A DNA stretch of 64,000 bases from Cellulomonas humilata (GTDB lineage Bacteria > Actinomycetota > Actinomycetes > Actinomycetales > Cellulomonadaceae), in the NCBI RefSeq assembly GCF_013359775.1, contig NZ_JABMCI010000070.1, positions 558,001-622,000 of the forward strand, written 5' to 3'. The translations under genes were made by a program, and so were the position numbers. The notes under the pieces are model-generated. The model saw only the letters and a list, made by a program, of their open reading frames with translations. It ran no database searches and had not been told where the DNA came from. This document shows positions 52,643 through 61,534 of this stretch, piece after piece; within the stretch, counting starts at the first letter, position 1, and the number at the start of each line of letters is the position of its first letter.

Positions 52643-52686
52643 CCCCGGAGGCTAGGTGTGCCGGGCCGCGCGCGCGCGTCGAACGG

Positions 52687-53562
52687 TCAGCCGACGGTCG
52701 TGACGACCGTGCCGGCGGGCGCCTGCCACACGAGGTCGAGCACGTCGTCGCCCACCCGGACGCAGCCGTTGGACACCGCACCCGTGCCGCGCAGGGTGGT
52801 GGTGTGGATCGCGGTCACCGAGGTGCCGGTCGGCTTGTCGTAGTGGTCGATCGTCTCGCTCTGCGTGGAGAGCAGCAGCACGCGCGGGGTGGTGGTGCCG
52901 GGCTCGAGCCAGCGGGTGCCCAGCAGGAACGCGGGGACGTGCGGGGTGGGGGTCGCGGGCGAGCCGGTCGCCGTCACGGGCAGGACGTGCGTCGTGGTGC
53001 CGTCGTCGACCGTGATGGTCTGCGCGGCGACGTCCACCCGGATGGTCCAGTCCGTGCCGGCGGCCTCGGTGTCCGCGGAGTCGATCCAGACGCTGCGGCC
53101 GTTGACCTGCGCGACGTCCTGGCTGGGCAGGGCGCCCCGCGTGGCCACCATGACGCGCAGCCACCGGCCGCGCTGGTCGATCACCGGGAGCGTGGTCCGC
53201 ACCTCGAGCGTCAGGGCGGGGACGACGCCGACCGGGGCGCCGGCGGGAGCCGCGCGGGCCGCGGTGTCCCGGACGACGACCGCGGTCTGCCAACGGCCCA
53301 GCGACGGGTCGTCGTTGGCGCGCTGGGGGAGGCCGTCGGTGCCGGGCAGGCCGGGGACGACGTGCAGCAGGTCGACCACCGGCAGGGTGGCCAGGTCGGC
53401 GGCGGGCGGTGCGGGGACCGCCGGCGCCGACGCCTTGTCGACGGCGACCGGGGCGGCGACGACCACCGCAGTCGGGGGGTCGGCGACGGGCGCGTCCGCG
53501 CACGCCCCGGCGAGTGCCAGGACGGCCAGCGCGGTCAGAGCCGCGATCGTCGTGCGAACCAC
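52687..53562 (-). CDS. L,D-transpeptidase (YkuD) lipoprotein
   Basis: 291 aa from GTG 53562. Lipoprotein-like signal (ALTALAVLALAGAC), a Pro/Ala linker, an SH3-like middle (PALTLEVRTTLPVIDQ), and a YkuD domain with the catalytic HTTTLRGTGAVSNGCVRV motif (Cys nucleophile). Forms 3-3 crosslinks in peptidoglycan outside the membrane. Confidence 0.92.
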   Translation of the reverse strand: MVRTTIAALTALAVLALAGACADAPVADPPTAVVVAAPVAVDKASAPAVPAPPAADLATLPVVDLLHVVPGLPGTDGLPQRANDDPSLGRWQTAVVVRDTAARAAPAGAPVGVVPALTLEVRTTLPVIDQRGRWLRVMVATRGALPSQDVAQVNGRSVWIDSADTEAAGTDWTIRVDVAAQTITVDDGTTTHVLPVTATGSPATPTPHVPAFLLGTRWLEPGTTTPRVLLLSTQSETIDHYDKPTGTSVTAIHTTTLRGTGAVSNGCVRVGDDVLDLVWQAPAGTVVTTVG

Positions 53563-53730
53563 TCGAGCCCCCGGTCGTCCGGGCCATCGTGCGCCCCGCC
53601 GGGTCGATCGGCCAACCCGGCACCTGTCGCCGCCGTCGGATCCCCGACAGGATGCATGTCGAGAACCAGCCCGCCGCTCCGACCACTCCACGAGAGGGCC
53701 GGCCGGGCCTTCAGAGACGGAGTGCACACC

Positions 53731-54126
53731 GTGAAGTACATGCTGCTCATGAACTACTTCATCGAGGGCGTCCCGCCGATCGACCAGTGGGCGCCCGAGG
53801 ACGTGCAGCGGCACATCCAGTTCCAGCACGACCTGGGCGCCGAGCTGGTGGCCAACGGCGAGTTCGTGGACGGCCAGGGTCTCGCGTGGCCGGCGACCGC
53901 CAAGCTCGTGCGCAGCGACGGAGTCTCCGACCCGGTGGTCACCGACGGACCGTTCCCGGAGTCCAAGGAGTTCCTCGCCGGCTACTGGACGGTCGACGTC
54001 GAGGACGAGGCCCGCGCGATCGCGATCGCGGCGAAGGCGTCGGCGGCGCCAGGACCCGGGGGCGCGCCGATCCAGCAGGTGTTCGAGGTGCGCGCACTGA
54101 TGGAGGCGCCCGCTCCTGTCGAGTGA
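53731..54126 (+). CDS. YciI-family (DGPF) protein
   Basis: 131 aa from GTG 53731. The signature VVTDGPFPESKEFLAGYW marks the DGPF subgroup of YciI-like proteins, the standard genomic partner of ECF42 sigma factors. Small alpha/beta ferredoxin-like fold; its reaction is unknown. An ATG three codons in is also possible. Confidence 0.92.
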   Translation: MKYMLLMNYFIEGVPPIDQWAPEDVQRHIQFQHDLGAELVANGEFVDGQGLAWPATAKLVRSDGVSDPVVTDGPFPESKEFLAGYWTVDVEDEARAIAIAAKASAAPGPGGAPIQQVFEVRALMEAPAPVE

Positions 54127-55342
54127 CCCGCCCCTCGAGGACCTGCTGCGCGAGCTGGCGCCGCAGGTCCTCGGCGTGCTGGTCCGCCGGTCGGGAGATC
54201 TGGCGGACGCCCAGGACGCGCTGCAGGACGCGCTGCTGGCCGCGACGACGCAGTGGCCCGCGCAGGGCGTGCCCGACAACCCGCGGGCGTGGCTGGTGGT
54301 CGTCGGGCAGAACAAGCTGGTCGACCGGTACCGCAGCGAGGAGGCGCGACGCCGTCGGGAGGAGCTCGTCGGCACCATGGAGGCCGTCGACGCGGGGGAC
54401 GCGTTCGAGACCGACGACTCGCTCCTGCTGCTGTTCGGCTGCTGCCACCCGGCGCTCAGCCCCGCGTCGGCCGTCGCGCTCACGCTCCGCTCGGTCGGCG
54501 GCCTGACCACGGCGGAGATCGCCCGGGCGTTCCTGGTACCGGAGGCCACGATGGCGCAGCGGCTCAGCCGGGCGCGGCGGACGCTGCGGGACCTGGACGG
54601 GCCGTTCCGGATGCCGTCGGCGCAGGACTATCCCGCCCGGCTGCGCGCGGTCCTGCGCGTGCTCTACCTGATGTTCAACGAGGGCTACGCCAGCACCACC
54701 GGGACCTCGGTGGCCCGCGCCGACCTGTCCGCCGAGGCGCTGCGGCTGACCCGGACCCTGCACGAGAGCCTCCCCGACGACCCGGAGGTCGCCGGGCTGC
54801 TCGCGCTGGTCCTGCTCACCGACGCCCGCCGGCCCGCGCGCACGGGCCCGCGCGGGGAGCTGGTCTCGCTCACGGACCAGGACCGCGGGCTCTGGGACCG
54901 GGCGATGGTCGACGAGGGGGTCGCGCTGGTCGAGGACGCGCTGGTGCGGGGTTCCGTGGGGGAGTACCAGCTCCAGGCGGCGATCGCGGCGGTGCACGAC
55001 GAGGCGCCGAGCACCGACGCCACGGACTGGCCGCAGCTGCTGGCCCTGTACGGCCTCCTGGAGCGCATGACCGGCAACCCGATGGTCACCCTCAACCGCG
55101 CGGTCGCGCTCGCCATGGTGCGCGGTCCCGATGCGGGGCTCGCCCTGCTGGCCACCCTCGACGACCGGCTGCCGGGTCACCATCGCCTGGCGGCGGTCCG
55201 CGGCCACCTGATGGACCGGGCGGGCCGGCCGGGCGAGGCCGCCGACCAGCTGCTCCTGGCCGCGCGCGGCACCACCAGCCTGGCCGAGCGCGACTACCTG
55301 CTGGTGCAGGTGGCCCGGCTGCGCCACGGTTCGGCATCCTGA
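54116..55342 (+). CDS. ECF42-family sigma factor with C-terminal TPR-like region
   Basis: About 408 aa if started at CTG 54116, which has GGAGG 9 bases upstream and keeps the conserved start of region 2 (LEDLLRELAPQVLGVLVRR); no ATG, GTG or TTG lies between the in-frame stop at 54098 and GTG 54176, which would cut into region 2. Region 4 is LTLRSVGGLTTAEIARAF. The C-terminal half (from about 200) is helical and TPR-like (HESLPDDPEVAGLLALVLL...NRAVALAMVRGPDAGL). ECF42 factors have no anti-sigma; the extension controls activity. Target is probably the overlapping yciI-like gene. Confidence 0.9.
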   Translation: MSSDPPLEDLLRELAPQVLGVLVRRSGDLADAQDALQDALLAATTQWPAQGVPDNPRAWLVVVGQNKLVDRYRSEEARRRREELVGTMEAVDAGDAFETDDSLLLLFGCCHPALSPASAVALTLRSVGGLTTAEIARAFLVPEATMAQRLSRARRTLRDLDGPFRMPSAQDYPARLRAVLRVLYLMFNEGYASTTGTSVARADLSAEALRLTRTLHESLPDDPEVAGLLALVLLTDARRPARTGPRGELVSLTDQDRGLWDRAMVDEGVALVEDALVRGSVGEYQLQAAIAAVHDEAPSTDATDWPQLLALYGLLERMTGNPMVTLNRAVALAMVRGPDAGLALLATLDDRLPGHHRLAAVRGHLMDRAGRPGEAADQLLLAARGTTSLAERDYLLVQVARLRHGSAS

Positions 55343-55347
55343 GTCCC

Positions 55348-56142
55348 GTGGCCGTCGACCCGCACATCCTCCTCTCGCCCGCCGTCACCAACCTGCGCGA
55401 CGTCGGGGGCCGTGCCACCGCCGACGGGGGGACGGTCGCGACCGGGGTCGCCTACCGCTCCGCCGAGCTGGCGGCCGGCTCGGTGAGCACGGACCCGGTC
55501 CTCGCCGGCCTGCGGATCAGGACGGTGGTGGACCTGCGCACGGACGCCGAGCGCACCAGCCGGCCCGACCAGCTGCCGGAGGGCGCGCAGCTGCGGGTGC
55601 TCGACGTGCTCGCGGACCTGCCCAGCGCCGCCGCCGCCCAGATCCCCGCCGCGCTGGCCGGGGGCGGGGCCGACGCGCTCGCAGGCCTCGACCTGTCCGG
55701 GCAGATGCTCGACGTCTACCGTCGGCTGGTGGTCGGTGGGGCAGCGCGGCAGGCGTACGCCGGCCTGGTCCGCACGGTGATCGATGCCGAGCGGCGAGCC
55801 GTCCTGTTCCACTGCACGGCCGGCAAGGACCGCACGGGGTGGGCGACGACGGTCCTGCTGCTGGCCGCGGGGGTGGACGAGGACGGTGCGATGGAGGAGT
55901 TCCTGGCGGTCAACCCCGCCGTCCGGACCACCTACGCGCCGCTGCTCCAGCAGTTCGGCGACGCCGGCGGGGACCCGGACGCCCTGCGCCCGCTGCTCGA
56001 GGTGCGGGCCGAGTACCTGCACACCGCCCTGACCCTCGTGCGGGAGCGTTTCGGGTCGTTCGACGGGTACCTGACGGACGGTCTGGGCCTCGGTCAGGTC
56101 GAGGTCGAAGCCCTCCGGAGGACCCTGCGCGCCGACGGATGA
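55348..56142 (+). CDS. Tyrosine/dual-specificity phosphatase (Tyr_phosphatase3)
   Basis: 264 aa, GTG start 5 bp after the sigma gene. N-terminal NLRDVGGRATADGGTVATG and catalytic P-loop HCTAGKDRTG (HCx5R) are as in MptpB/PtpB-like phosphatases, which can act on phosphotyrosine, phosphoserine or phosphoinositides. No signal peptide. Confidence 0.92.
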   Translation: MAVDPHILLSPAVTNLRDVGGRATADGGTVATGVAYRSAELAAGSVSTDPVLAGLRIRTVVDLRTDAERTSRPDQLPEGAQLRVLDVLADLPSAAAAQIPAALAGGGADALAGLDLSGQMLDVYRRLVVGGAARQAYAGLVRTVIDAERRAVLFHCTAGKDRTGWATTVLLLAAGVDEDGAMEEFLAVNPAVRTTYAPLLQQFGDAGGDPDALRPLLEVRAEYLHTALTLVRERFGSFDGYLTDGLGLGQVEVEALRRTLRADG

Positions 56143-56266
56143 CCGTTGGACCGTTCGGGTGGTCCGATATGTCCGATCTTGCCGACTCACCCGGTCGGGC
56201 TGACGATGGGCGGATCGCACCACCCGCGACGCAGCGTCGTCTGACCCCAGGCGCCGAGGGAAAGGC

Positions 56267-58159
56267 ATGCCTGTGGCCGACCAGATCGTCTCCCCCATCC
56301 GCCGGGGCGCGCACGACATCGCACTCGAGCGCGACCGGGTCCGCCGCAAGCGCGTGTACCGGTTCGCCGCGTTCGTCATCGCCGTCGAGGCCTACGTCAT
56401 CGGCAGCGCGCTGCTGGGCCGCGACCTCGTCCCGCCGATGCCGACGGTCGACCCGCTGGTGCTGGTCCCGGTGCTGTTCTTCGCGGCGCTGCTGCTGCTC
56501 CTGGTCGTCACGCAGGTGGGCACGTCGCGGTCCCCGCACGTGGTCTACCGGCCCGAGCAGGTGGACGTACACCTCGACGACGTGATCGGCATCGACCCCG
56601 TCAAGGAGGACGTCCGCCGGTCGATCGACCTGTTCCAGACGCACAAGCAGTTCGCGGAGCAGATGGGCGGCACGCCTCGGCGCGGCCTGCTGTTCGAGGG
56701 CCTGCCCGGGACCGGCAAGACGATGACCGCCAAGGCGATGGCGGCCGAGGCCGGGGTGCCGTTCCTGTTCGTCTCCGCCACGTCGTTCCAGTCGATGTAC
56801 TACGGCGCCACCGCCAAGAAGATCCGCGCGTACTTCAAGGCGCTGCGCAAGGCGGCCCGCACGGAGGGTGGCGCGATCGGGTTCATCGAGGAGATCGACG
56901 CCATCGCCACCCGGCGCGGGGGCATGTCGGCGGCCGCGGTGGCCAGCAGCCCGTTCGACGCCTTCCGCATCCCGCACGTGGTCACCAACGCGGTGGTCAG
57001 CGAGGGGACGGGTGGCGTGGTCAACGAGCTGCTGGTCCAGATGCAGTCGTTCGACGAGCCCACCGCGGCCGACAAGTTCGTCAACTGGTTCATTGCGCGC
57101 GCCAACCTGCTGCTGCCCGCCGCGCGTCAGCTCCAGCAGCGCAAGCCCGTGAAGGCCCCGATCCTGCTCATCGCGGCCACCAACCGCGCCGACTCGCTCG
57201 ACCCCGCGCTGCTGCGCCCGGGCCGGTTCGACCGGCGGCTCACCTTCGCCACCCCGGACGCGGTGGGTCGACGCGCCCTGGTGGACCACTTCCTGGCGCG
57301 CCGATCCACGGGCTCCGAGCTGGACGACCCGGCCCTGCGCGACCGGATCGCCGCCGCCACCAACGGCTGGACGCCGGTGATGATCGAGCACCTGCTGGAC
57401 GAGGCGCTGGTCAACGCCCTGCGGCGCGGGTCGATGGCCATGACGTACGCGGACATCGAGCACGCCCGGATCACCGAGATGGTCGGCATCGGCCAGCCCG
57501 TCCGGTACACGGTGGCCGAGGAGCGCCTGATCGCCACCCACGAGGCCGGCCACGCCGTGACGGCCTGGCTCGCCGCCCCGAACCGCACGCTCGAGGTGCT
57601 GACGATCATCCGCCGCGGCGACGCGCTGGGGCTGCTCGCGCACGGCGACTGCGAGGAGGTCTGGACGCACTCGCACTACGACCTGCGCGCGCTCGTGCAG
57701 ATCGCGATGGGCGGCTGGGTGGCCGAGGAGCTGTTCTTCGGGCAGACGAGCACCGGCCCGGCCGGTGACCTGGCATCCGCGACGCGGACCGCCGCGCAGA
57801 TGGTCGGCGCGGCCGGCATGACGGGGTCGCTCGTCTCGTTCGCCGCGACGCCCCACGACCTGGTCTCGGCGGTGCTCAGCGACGGGCAGGCCCGTGCCCA
57901 GCTGGAGGCCGTCCTCGACGACGCCCGCAGCACCGTCCGCCGGCTGCTGTCACGGCACCGCCACCTGGTCGAGGCGCTGCGGGACGCGCTGCTGGAGCGG
58001 CACGAGCTCATCGGTGACGAGATCACCGCGGTGCTCGAGGCCGCCACGCTCGCCCAGCAGCAGCTGCTGGAGCGCGAGGAGTCCGAGAAGAGCGCGGCCG
58101 TGGCAGCCGGGGCCGCGGCGCAGGCCGCCATCGCGGCGGAGCGCCTGCGGGTGGCTTAG
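56267..58159 (+). CDS. FtsH-like membrane AAA+ metalloprotease, divergent
   Basis: 630 aa, ATG with GAGGG 6 bases upstream. Two N-terminal helices (about 33-51 and 65-84); AAA domain with Walker A GLPGTGKT (145-152), variant Walker B IGFIEEID (204-211; Glu replaces the usual first Asp), SRH LDPALLRPGRFDR (311-323); M41 domain with HEAGH (425-429) and third ligand D501. An insert of about 50 residues lies between Walker B and SRH. The periplasmic loop is much shorter than in canonical FtsH. Probably a second, specialised FtsH paralogue. Confidence 0.9.
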   Translation: MPVADQIVSPIRRGAHDIALERDRVRRKRVYRFAAFVIAVEAYVIGSALLGRDLVPPMPTVDPLVLVPVLFFAALLLLLVVTQVGTSRSPHVVYRPEQVDVHLDDVIGIDPVKEDVRRSIDLFQTHKQFAEQMGGTPRRGLLFEGLPGTGKTMTAKAMAAEAGVPFLFVSATSFQSMYYGATAKKIRAYFKALRKAARTEGGAIGFIEEIDAIATRRGGMSAAAVASSPFDAFRIPHVVTNAVVSEGTGGVVNELLVQMQSFDEPTAADKFVNWFIARANLLLPAARQLQQRKPVKAPILLIAATNRADSLDPALLRPGRFDRRLTFATPDAVGRRALVDHFLARRSTGSELDDPALRDRIAAATNGWTPVMIEHLLDEALVNALRRGSMAMTYADIEHARITEMVGIGQPVRYTVAEERLIATHEAGHAVTAWLAAPNRTLEVLTIIRRGDALGLLAHGDCEEVWTHSHYDLRALVQIAMGGWVAEELFFGQTSTGPAGDLASATRTAAQMVGAAGMTGSLVSFAATPHDLVSAVLSDGQARAQLEAVLDDARSTVRRLLSRHRHLVEALRDALLERHELIGDEITAVLEAATLAQQQLLEREESEKSAAVAAGAAAQAAIAAERLRVA

Positions 58160-58169
58160 CCTTCGGGGC

Positions 58170-59057
58170 GTGCCCGAGGGTCATACCGTCCACCGCGTCG
58201 CGCGGCAGCTCGCGCAGGACCTCGTCGGTCGGCGGCTGGCGGTGAGCTCGCCCCAGGGGCGCTTCGCCGCCGGCGCCGCGCGGATCGACGGGCAGGTGCT
58301 CGTGTCCGCCGACGCGGTGGGCAAGCACCTGTTCTGCACGTTCGAGTCCGGCGACGTCCTGCGGGTGCACCTGGGCCTGTACGGCGCGTGGGACTTCTTC
58401 GGCTCGTTGACGCCGCTGACGCCCGGCGGGTTCGCCGTGGGCAGCATGGGGGCGCCGCGCCTGCGCCGGGCCGTGCGGATGGGCGAGGGCGAGCAGGAGC
58501 GTGCGATCGGCGAGGCGTTCCCGCCCGAGCCGGTGGGTCAGGTGCGCGTGCGCCTGGCGAGCGAGGACACGGTGGCGGACCTGCGGGGACCGGCCGCGTG
58601 CGAGGTGCTGGACCCCGACGGAGCCGCCGCCGTCATCGCGCGGCTCGGGCCGGACCCGGCGTCGACCGACGACCTCGCGGCGGCCGGCGAGGTGATGGTC
58701 GCGCGGCTGACCTCGCGGAACGTGGCGGTCGGCCAGCTCCTCATGGACCAGTCCGTGGTGGCCGGGATCGGCAACATCTACCGCGCCGAGCTGCTGTTCC
58801 GCGCCCGCCTCGACCCGCACACCCCCGGCCGACGCGTGCCGGCCGACGTGGCACGCGCGCTGTGGGACGACTGGGCGGTGCTCCTGGCCGAGGGGATCCG
58901 CGCGGGCGCGATCGTCACGCGCGAGGACGCCGACCCCGACGAGCGCTTCTGGGTCTACCACCGCACCGGTCTGCCGTGCCGGGTCAGCGGTACCCCGGTG
59001 GTCGTCGAGCAGATGGCCGGCCGCGCGCTGTACTGGTGCCCGGTCTGCCAGGTCTGA
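58170..59057 (+). CDS. nei: Fpg/Nei-family DNA glycosylase/AP lyase
   Basis: 295 aa, GTG start 10 bp after the protease. Begins (M)PEGHTVHRVA with catalytic Pro2 and Glu3; H2TH region QSVVAGIGNIYRAE (about 190-203). Removes oxidised bases and cleaves the AP site. The C-terminal zinc finger reads CRVSGTPVVV...WCPVCQ: the second Cys of the first pair is Ser, so zinc binding is incomplete unless another residue substitutes. Confidence 0.93.
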   Translation: MPEGHTVHRVARQLAQDLVGRRLAVSSPQGRFAAGAARIDGQVLVSADAVGKHLFCTFESGDVLRVHLGLYGAWDFFGSLTPLTPGGFAVGSMGAPRLRRAVRMGEGEQERAIGEAFPPEPVGQVRVRLASEDTVADLRGPAACEVLDPDGAAAVIARLGPDPASTDDLAAAGEVMVARLTSRNVAVGQLLMDQSVVAGIGNIYRAELLFRARLDPHTPGRRVPADVARALWDDWAVLLAEGIRAGAIVTREDADPDERFWVYHRTGLPCRVSGTPVVVEQMAGRALYWCPVCQV

Positions 59058-59066
59058 GCCTGCGCG

Positions 59067-59885
59067 TCAGCCCAGGCCCAGCAGCGACCGCCACGCGCGG
59101 TGGTGCTCGACCGTCACGCCCTGGTAGCCGGGCAGCGTCCCGAAGGCGTCGGCGACCAGCGCCGTCTCGGCCTCCAGCACCGCGGGGCCCTCGTCGATGA
59201 ACGTGTACTGGGCGCCGCCGGCCACCTCGGCTGTGTCCGTCTCGGCGCCGACCGTGAACGGCAGCCCGGCCGCCGACGCCGCGACGACCGCCGGCGCCGC
59301 GAGCGCGACGATCCCGTCGGGACCCTGCGCGTGGTCGCTGAACGCGACGACGCCCACCCGCGAGGCGCGCGCGAGGACCGCGTCGAGCAGCGTGCCGCCC
59401 TCCCACGCCTCGTGCGCCAGCCACCAGGGGGTGTCGACGCCCAACCCGACGCCGGCCGGCAGCGCTGCGAGCACGCCGTCCAGCAGGGTGAACCACTGCG
59501 CGCAGAGCCGGTCGCGGTCGGTGGACCAGGTGGGCGTGGCCCAGGGCTCGACGTCGAGCTGCAGGCTGTCGCTCGGGCCGGAACGCAGGGCGGTCAGTGC
59601 CCAGGTGACTGCCAGCGAGGGCTGACCGAGCCACCCGGGGTCGCCGCCGAGCGGCCCGACCGCGACGCCGGCGGTCTGCAGGGCGGTGGTCGCGGCGCCG
59701 AACCAGTCGCCCACCGGTCCCTCGTCGGCAGCCCACGGCGCGGACAGGAACACCCGCTGGATCGCGCGCTCCTGGCAGAACGCGACCAGCGCGGCGGGCT
59801 CCGCGGGTGCGTAGTCGCGTCCGCGGGCGTCCAGGGAGCGGGGGACGGGGTTGTCCCACGCCCACATCGAGGTCAGGGCGCTCAT
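59067..59885 (-). CDS. Hypothetical protein, TIM-barrel-like
   Basis: 272 aa from ATG 59885, overlapping the DUF1684 gene stop by 4 bases. Alternating strand/helix pattern with acidic motifs (SLQLDVEPWATPTW, GLGVDTPWW, VGVVAFSDHA) suggests a glycoside-hydrolase-like TIM barrel without a signal peptide. Reaction unknown. Confidence 0.72.
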   Translation of the reverse strand: MSALTSMWAWDNPVPRSLDARGRDYAPAEPAALVAFCQERAIQRVFLSAPWAADEGPVGDWFGAATTALQTAGVAVGPLGGDPGWLGQPSLAVTWALTALRSGPSDSLQLDVEPWATPTWSTDRDRLCAQWFTLLDGVLAALPAGVGLGVDTPWWLAHEAWEGGTLLDAVLARASRVGVVAFSDHAQGPDGIVALAAPAVVAASAAGLPFTVGAETDTAEVAGGAQYTFIDEGPAVLEAETALVADAFGTLPGYQGVTVEHHRAWRSLLGLG

Positions 59886-60535
59886 GAGAACACGCGCTCG
59901 CCGACGGGGACCTCCGCGGCGAGCGTGTTGGCGCGGGTGGCCAGCGGGCAGGTCCACGCGGGGTCGTAGGCGCAGGACGGGTTGTACGCGAAGTTCAGGT
60001 CGACGACGATCCGGTCGCCGGCCATGCCGAGGTCCGCACCCTTGATGGTGTCCAGCAGGTACCGACCGCCGCCGTACGTGCCGCCCGGCCTGCCCGCCTG
60101 CGCGTCCTTCACGGGCACGAACAGCCCGCCCGCGTACCCGCGCAACCGCCAGACCGCCAGGGTGCCCAGGTCGCCCACCTTGATGTCGGCGATGCGCTCG
60201 AAGGGCACCACCCCGTCGGTCCCGGTGCTCACGTCGAGGCGCTGCTCCGGGGCGGGCCGCAGCTCGCACTCGAACCGGTAGGCGGGGTCGTAGTGCGGGA
60301 CGTCGAGGCCCTCGAACGACGCCTTCGCCGCGGCGTCCAGCGGGGACGCGGGGTGCTCGGCCAGCAGCACGTCGCGCCGCTGGACCCAGGTCGCGTGCGC
60401 GGCCGCCGGGTCGTCGGCGCCGATCCGGCGCACGTCGGCGTAGATCTCGGCGACGTGGCGCCGCCAGTCCGCGACGGCGAACGGCTCGTCGGCGGGATGC
60501 CTGCCGGGCACGATGACGGGGAATCCAGCGCTCAC
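59882..60535 (-). CDS. DUF1684 protein
   Basis: 217 aa. The C-terminal pattern GGGRYLLDTIKGADLG...VVDLNFAYNPSCAYDPAW followed by CPLATRANTL is characteristic of DUF1684. Cytosolic, beta-rich; reaction unknown. Overlaps and is co-translated with the TIM-barrel-like protein. Confidence 0.9.
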   Translation of the reverse strand: MSAGFPVIVPGRHPADEPFAVADWRRHVAEIYADVRRIGADDPAAAHATWVQRRDVLLAEHPASPLDAAAKASFEGLDVPHYDPAYRFECELRPAPEQRLDVSTGTDGVVPFERIADIKVGDLGTLAVWRLRGYAGGLFVPVKDAQAGRPGGTYGGGRYLLDTIKGADLGMAGDRIVVDLNFAYNPSCAYDPAWTCPLATRANTLAAEVPVGERVFS

Positions 60536-60591
60536 GTCCCCACCGTCGCACGGCGCGGTGCGCGGGGGCGACCTGTGTGAGGCTGGTGGGC

Positions 60592-61515
60592 ATGGATCTG
60601 CGCATCTTCACCGAGCCCCAGCAGGGGGCCTCCTACGACGACCTGCTCGCGGTGGCCAAGGCCACGGAGGACCTGGGCTTCGACGCCTTCTTCCGGTCGG
60701 ACCACTACCTGAGCATGGGCGACGGGGACGGGCTGCCCGGTCCGACGGACGCCTGGACGACGCTCGCCGGTCTGGCGCGCGAGACCAGCCGCATCCGCCT
60801 GGGCACCCTCGTCTCGTCGGCCACGTTCCGGCACCCCGGCGTGCTCGCCATCCAGGTGGCGCAGGTGGACCAGATGTCCGGCGGCCGGGTCGAGCTGGGC
60901 CTCGGTGCCGGCTGGTTCGCGCAGGAGCACGCGGCGTACGGGATGCCGTTCCCGGAAAAGCGGTTCGGGCTGCTGACCGAGCAGCTCGAGCTCATCACCG
61001 GCCTGTGGAGCACGCCCGTCGGCGAGCACTACGACTTCGCCGGCGAGCACTACACGCTGAAGCACTCGCCCGCGCTGCCCAAGCCCGTGCAGTCGCCCGT
61101 GCCGATCATCGTCGGTGGGAGCGGCCCGAAGCGGACCCCGGCGCTGGCCGCCCGGTACGCCGCCGAGTTCAACATGTCGTTCCCCGCGCCCGAGGACGTC
61201 GAGGGTCGCATGAAGACCGTCCGGGCCGCGTGCGAGGAAGCGGGCCGGGACCCAGAGACCCTCGTCTTCTCCGTGGCGCAGGTGCTGTGCGCGGGGCGCG
61301 ACGACGCCGAGGTGGCCCGCCGGGCGGCGGCGATCGGGCGGGACGTGTCCGAGGTGCGGGCCGTCGGGTTCGCCGGGACGCCGACCGCGGTCGTCGACCG
61401 GATCGGGTCCCTCCGCGAGCTGGGTGTGACCCGCGTGTACCTCCAGGTGCTCGACCTGCACGACCTGGACCACCTGGAGCTCGTGGCGTCGGAGGTGGCG
61501 TCGCAGCTGCGCTGA
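60592..61515 (+). CDS. LLM-class F420-dependent oxidoreductase
   Basis: 307 aa from ATG 60592 (MDLRIFTEPQQGASYDDLLA). Luciferase-like TIM barrel with VELGLGAGWFAQEHAAYG and VPIIVGGSGPKRT, typical of the F420 subfamily (TIGR03560 type) in actinobacteria. Uses coenzyme F420 or FMN; substrate not predictable. Divergent from the DUF1684 gene. Confidence 0.92.
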   Translation: MDLRIFTEPQQGASYDDLLAVAKATEDLGFDAFFRSDHYLSMGDGDGLPGPTDAWTTLAGLARETSRIRLGTLVSSATFRHPGVLAIQVAQVDQMSGGRVELGLGAGWFAQEHAAYGMPFPEKRFGLLTEQLELITGLWSTPVGEHYDFAGEHYTLKHSPALPKPVQSPVPIIVGGSGPKRTPALAARYAAEFNMSFPAPEDVEGRMKTVRAACEEAGRDPETLVFSVAQVLCAGRDDAEVARRAAAIGRDVSEVRAVGFAGTPTAVVDRIGSLRELGVTRVYLQVLDLHDLDHLELVASEVASQLR

Positions 61516-61534
61516 GGCCCGCTAGGGTCCCGGC

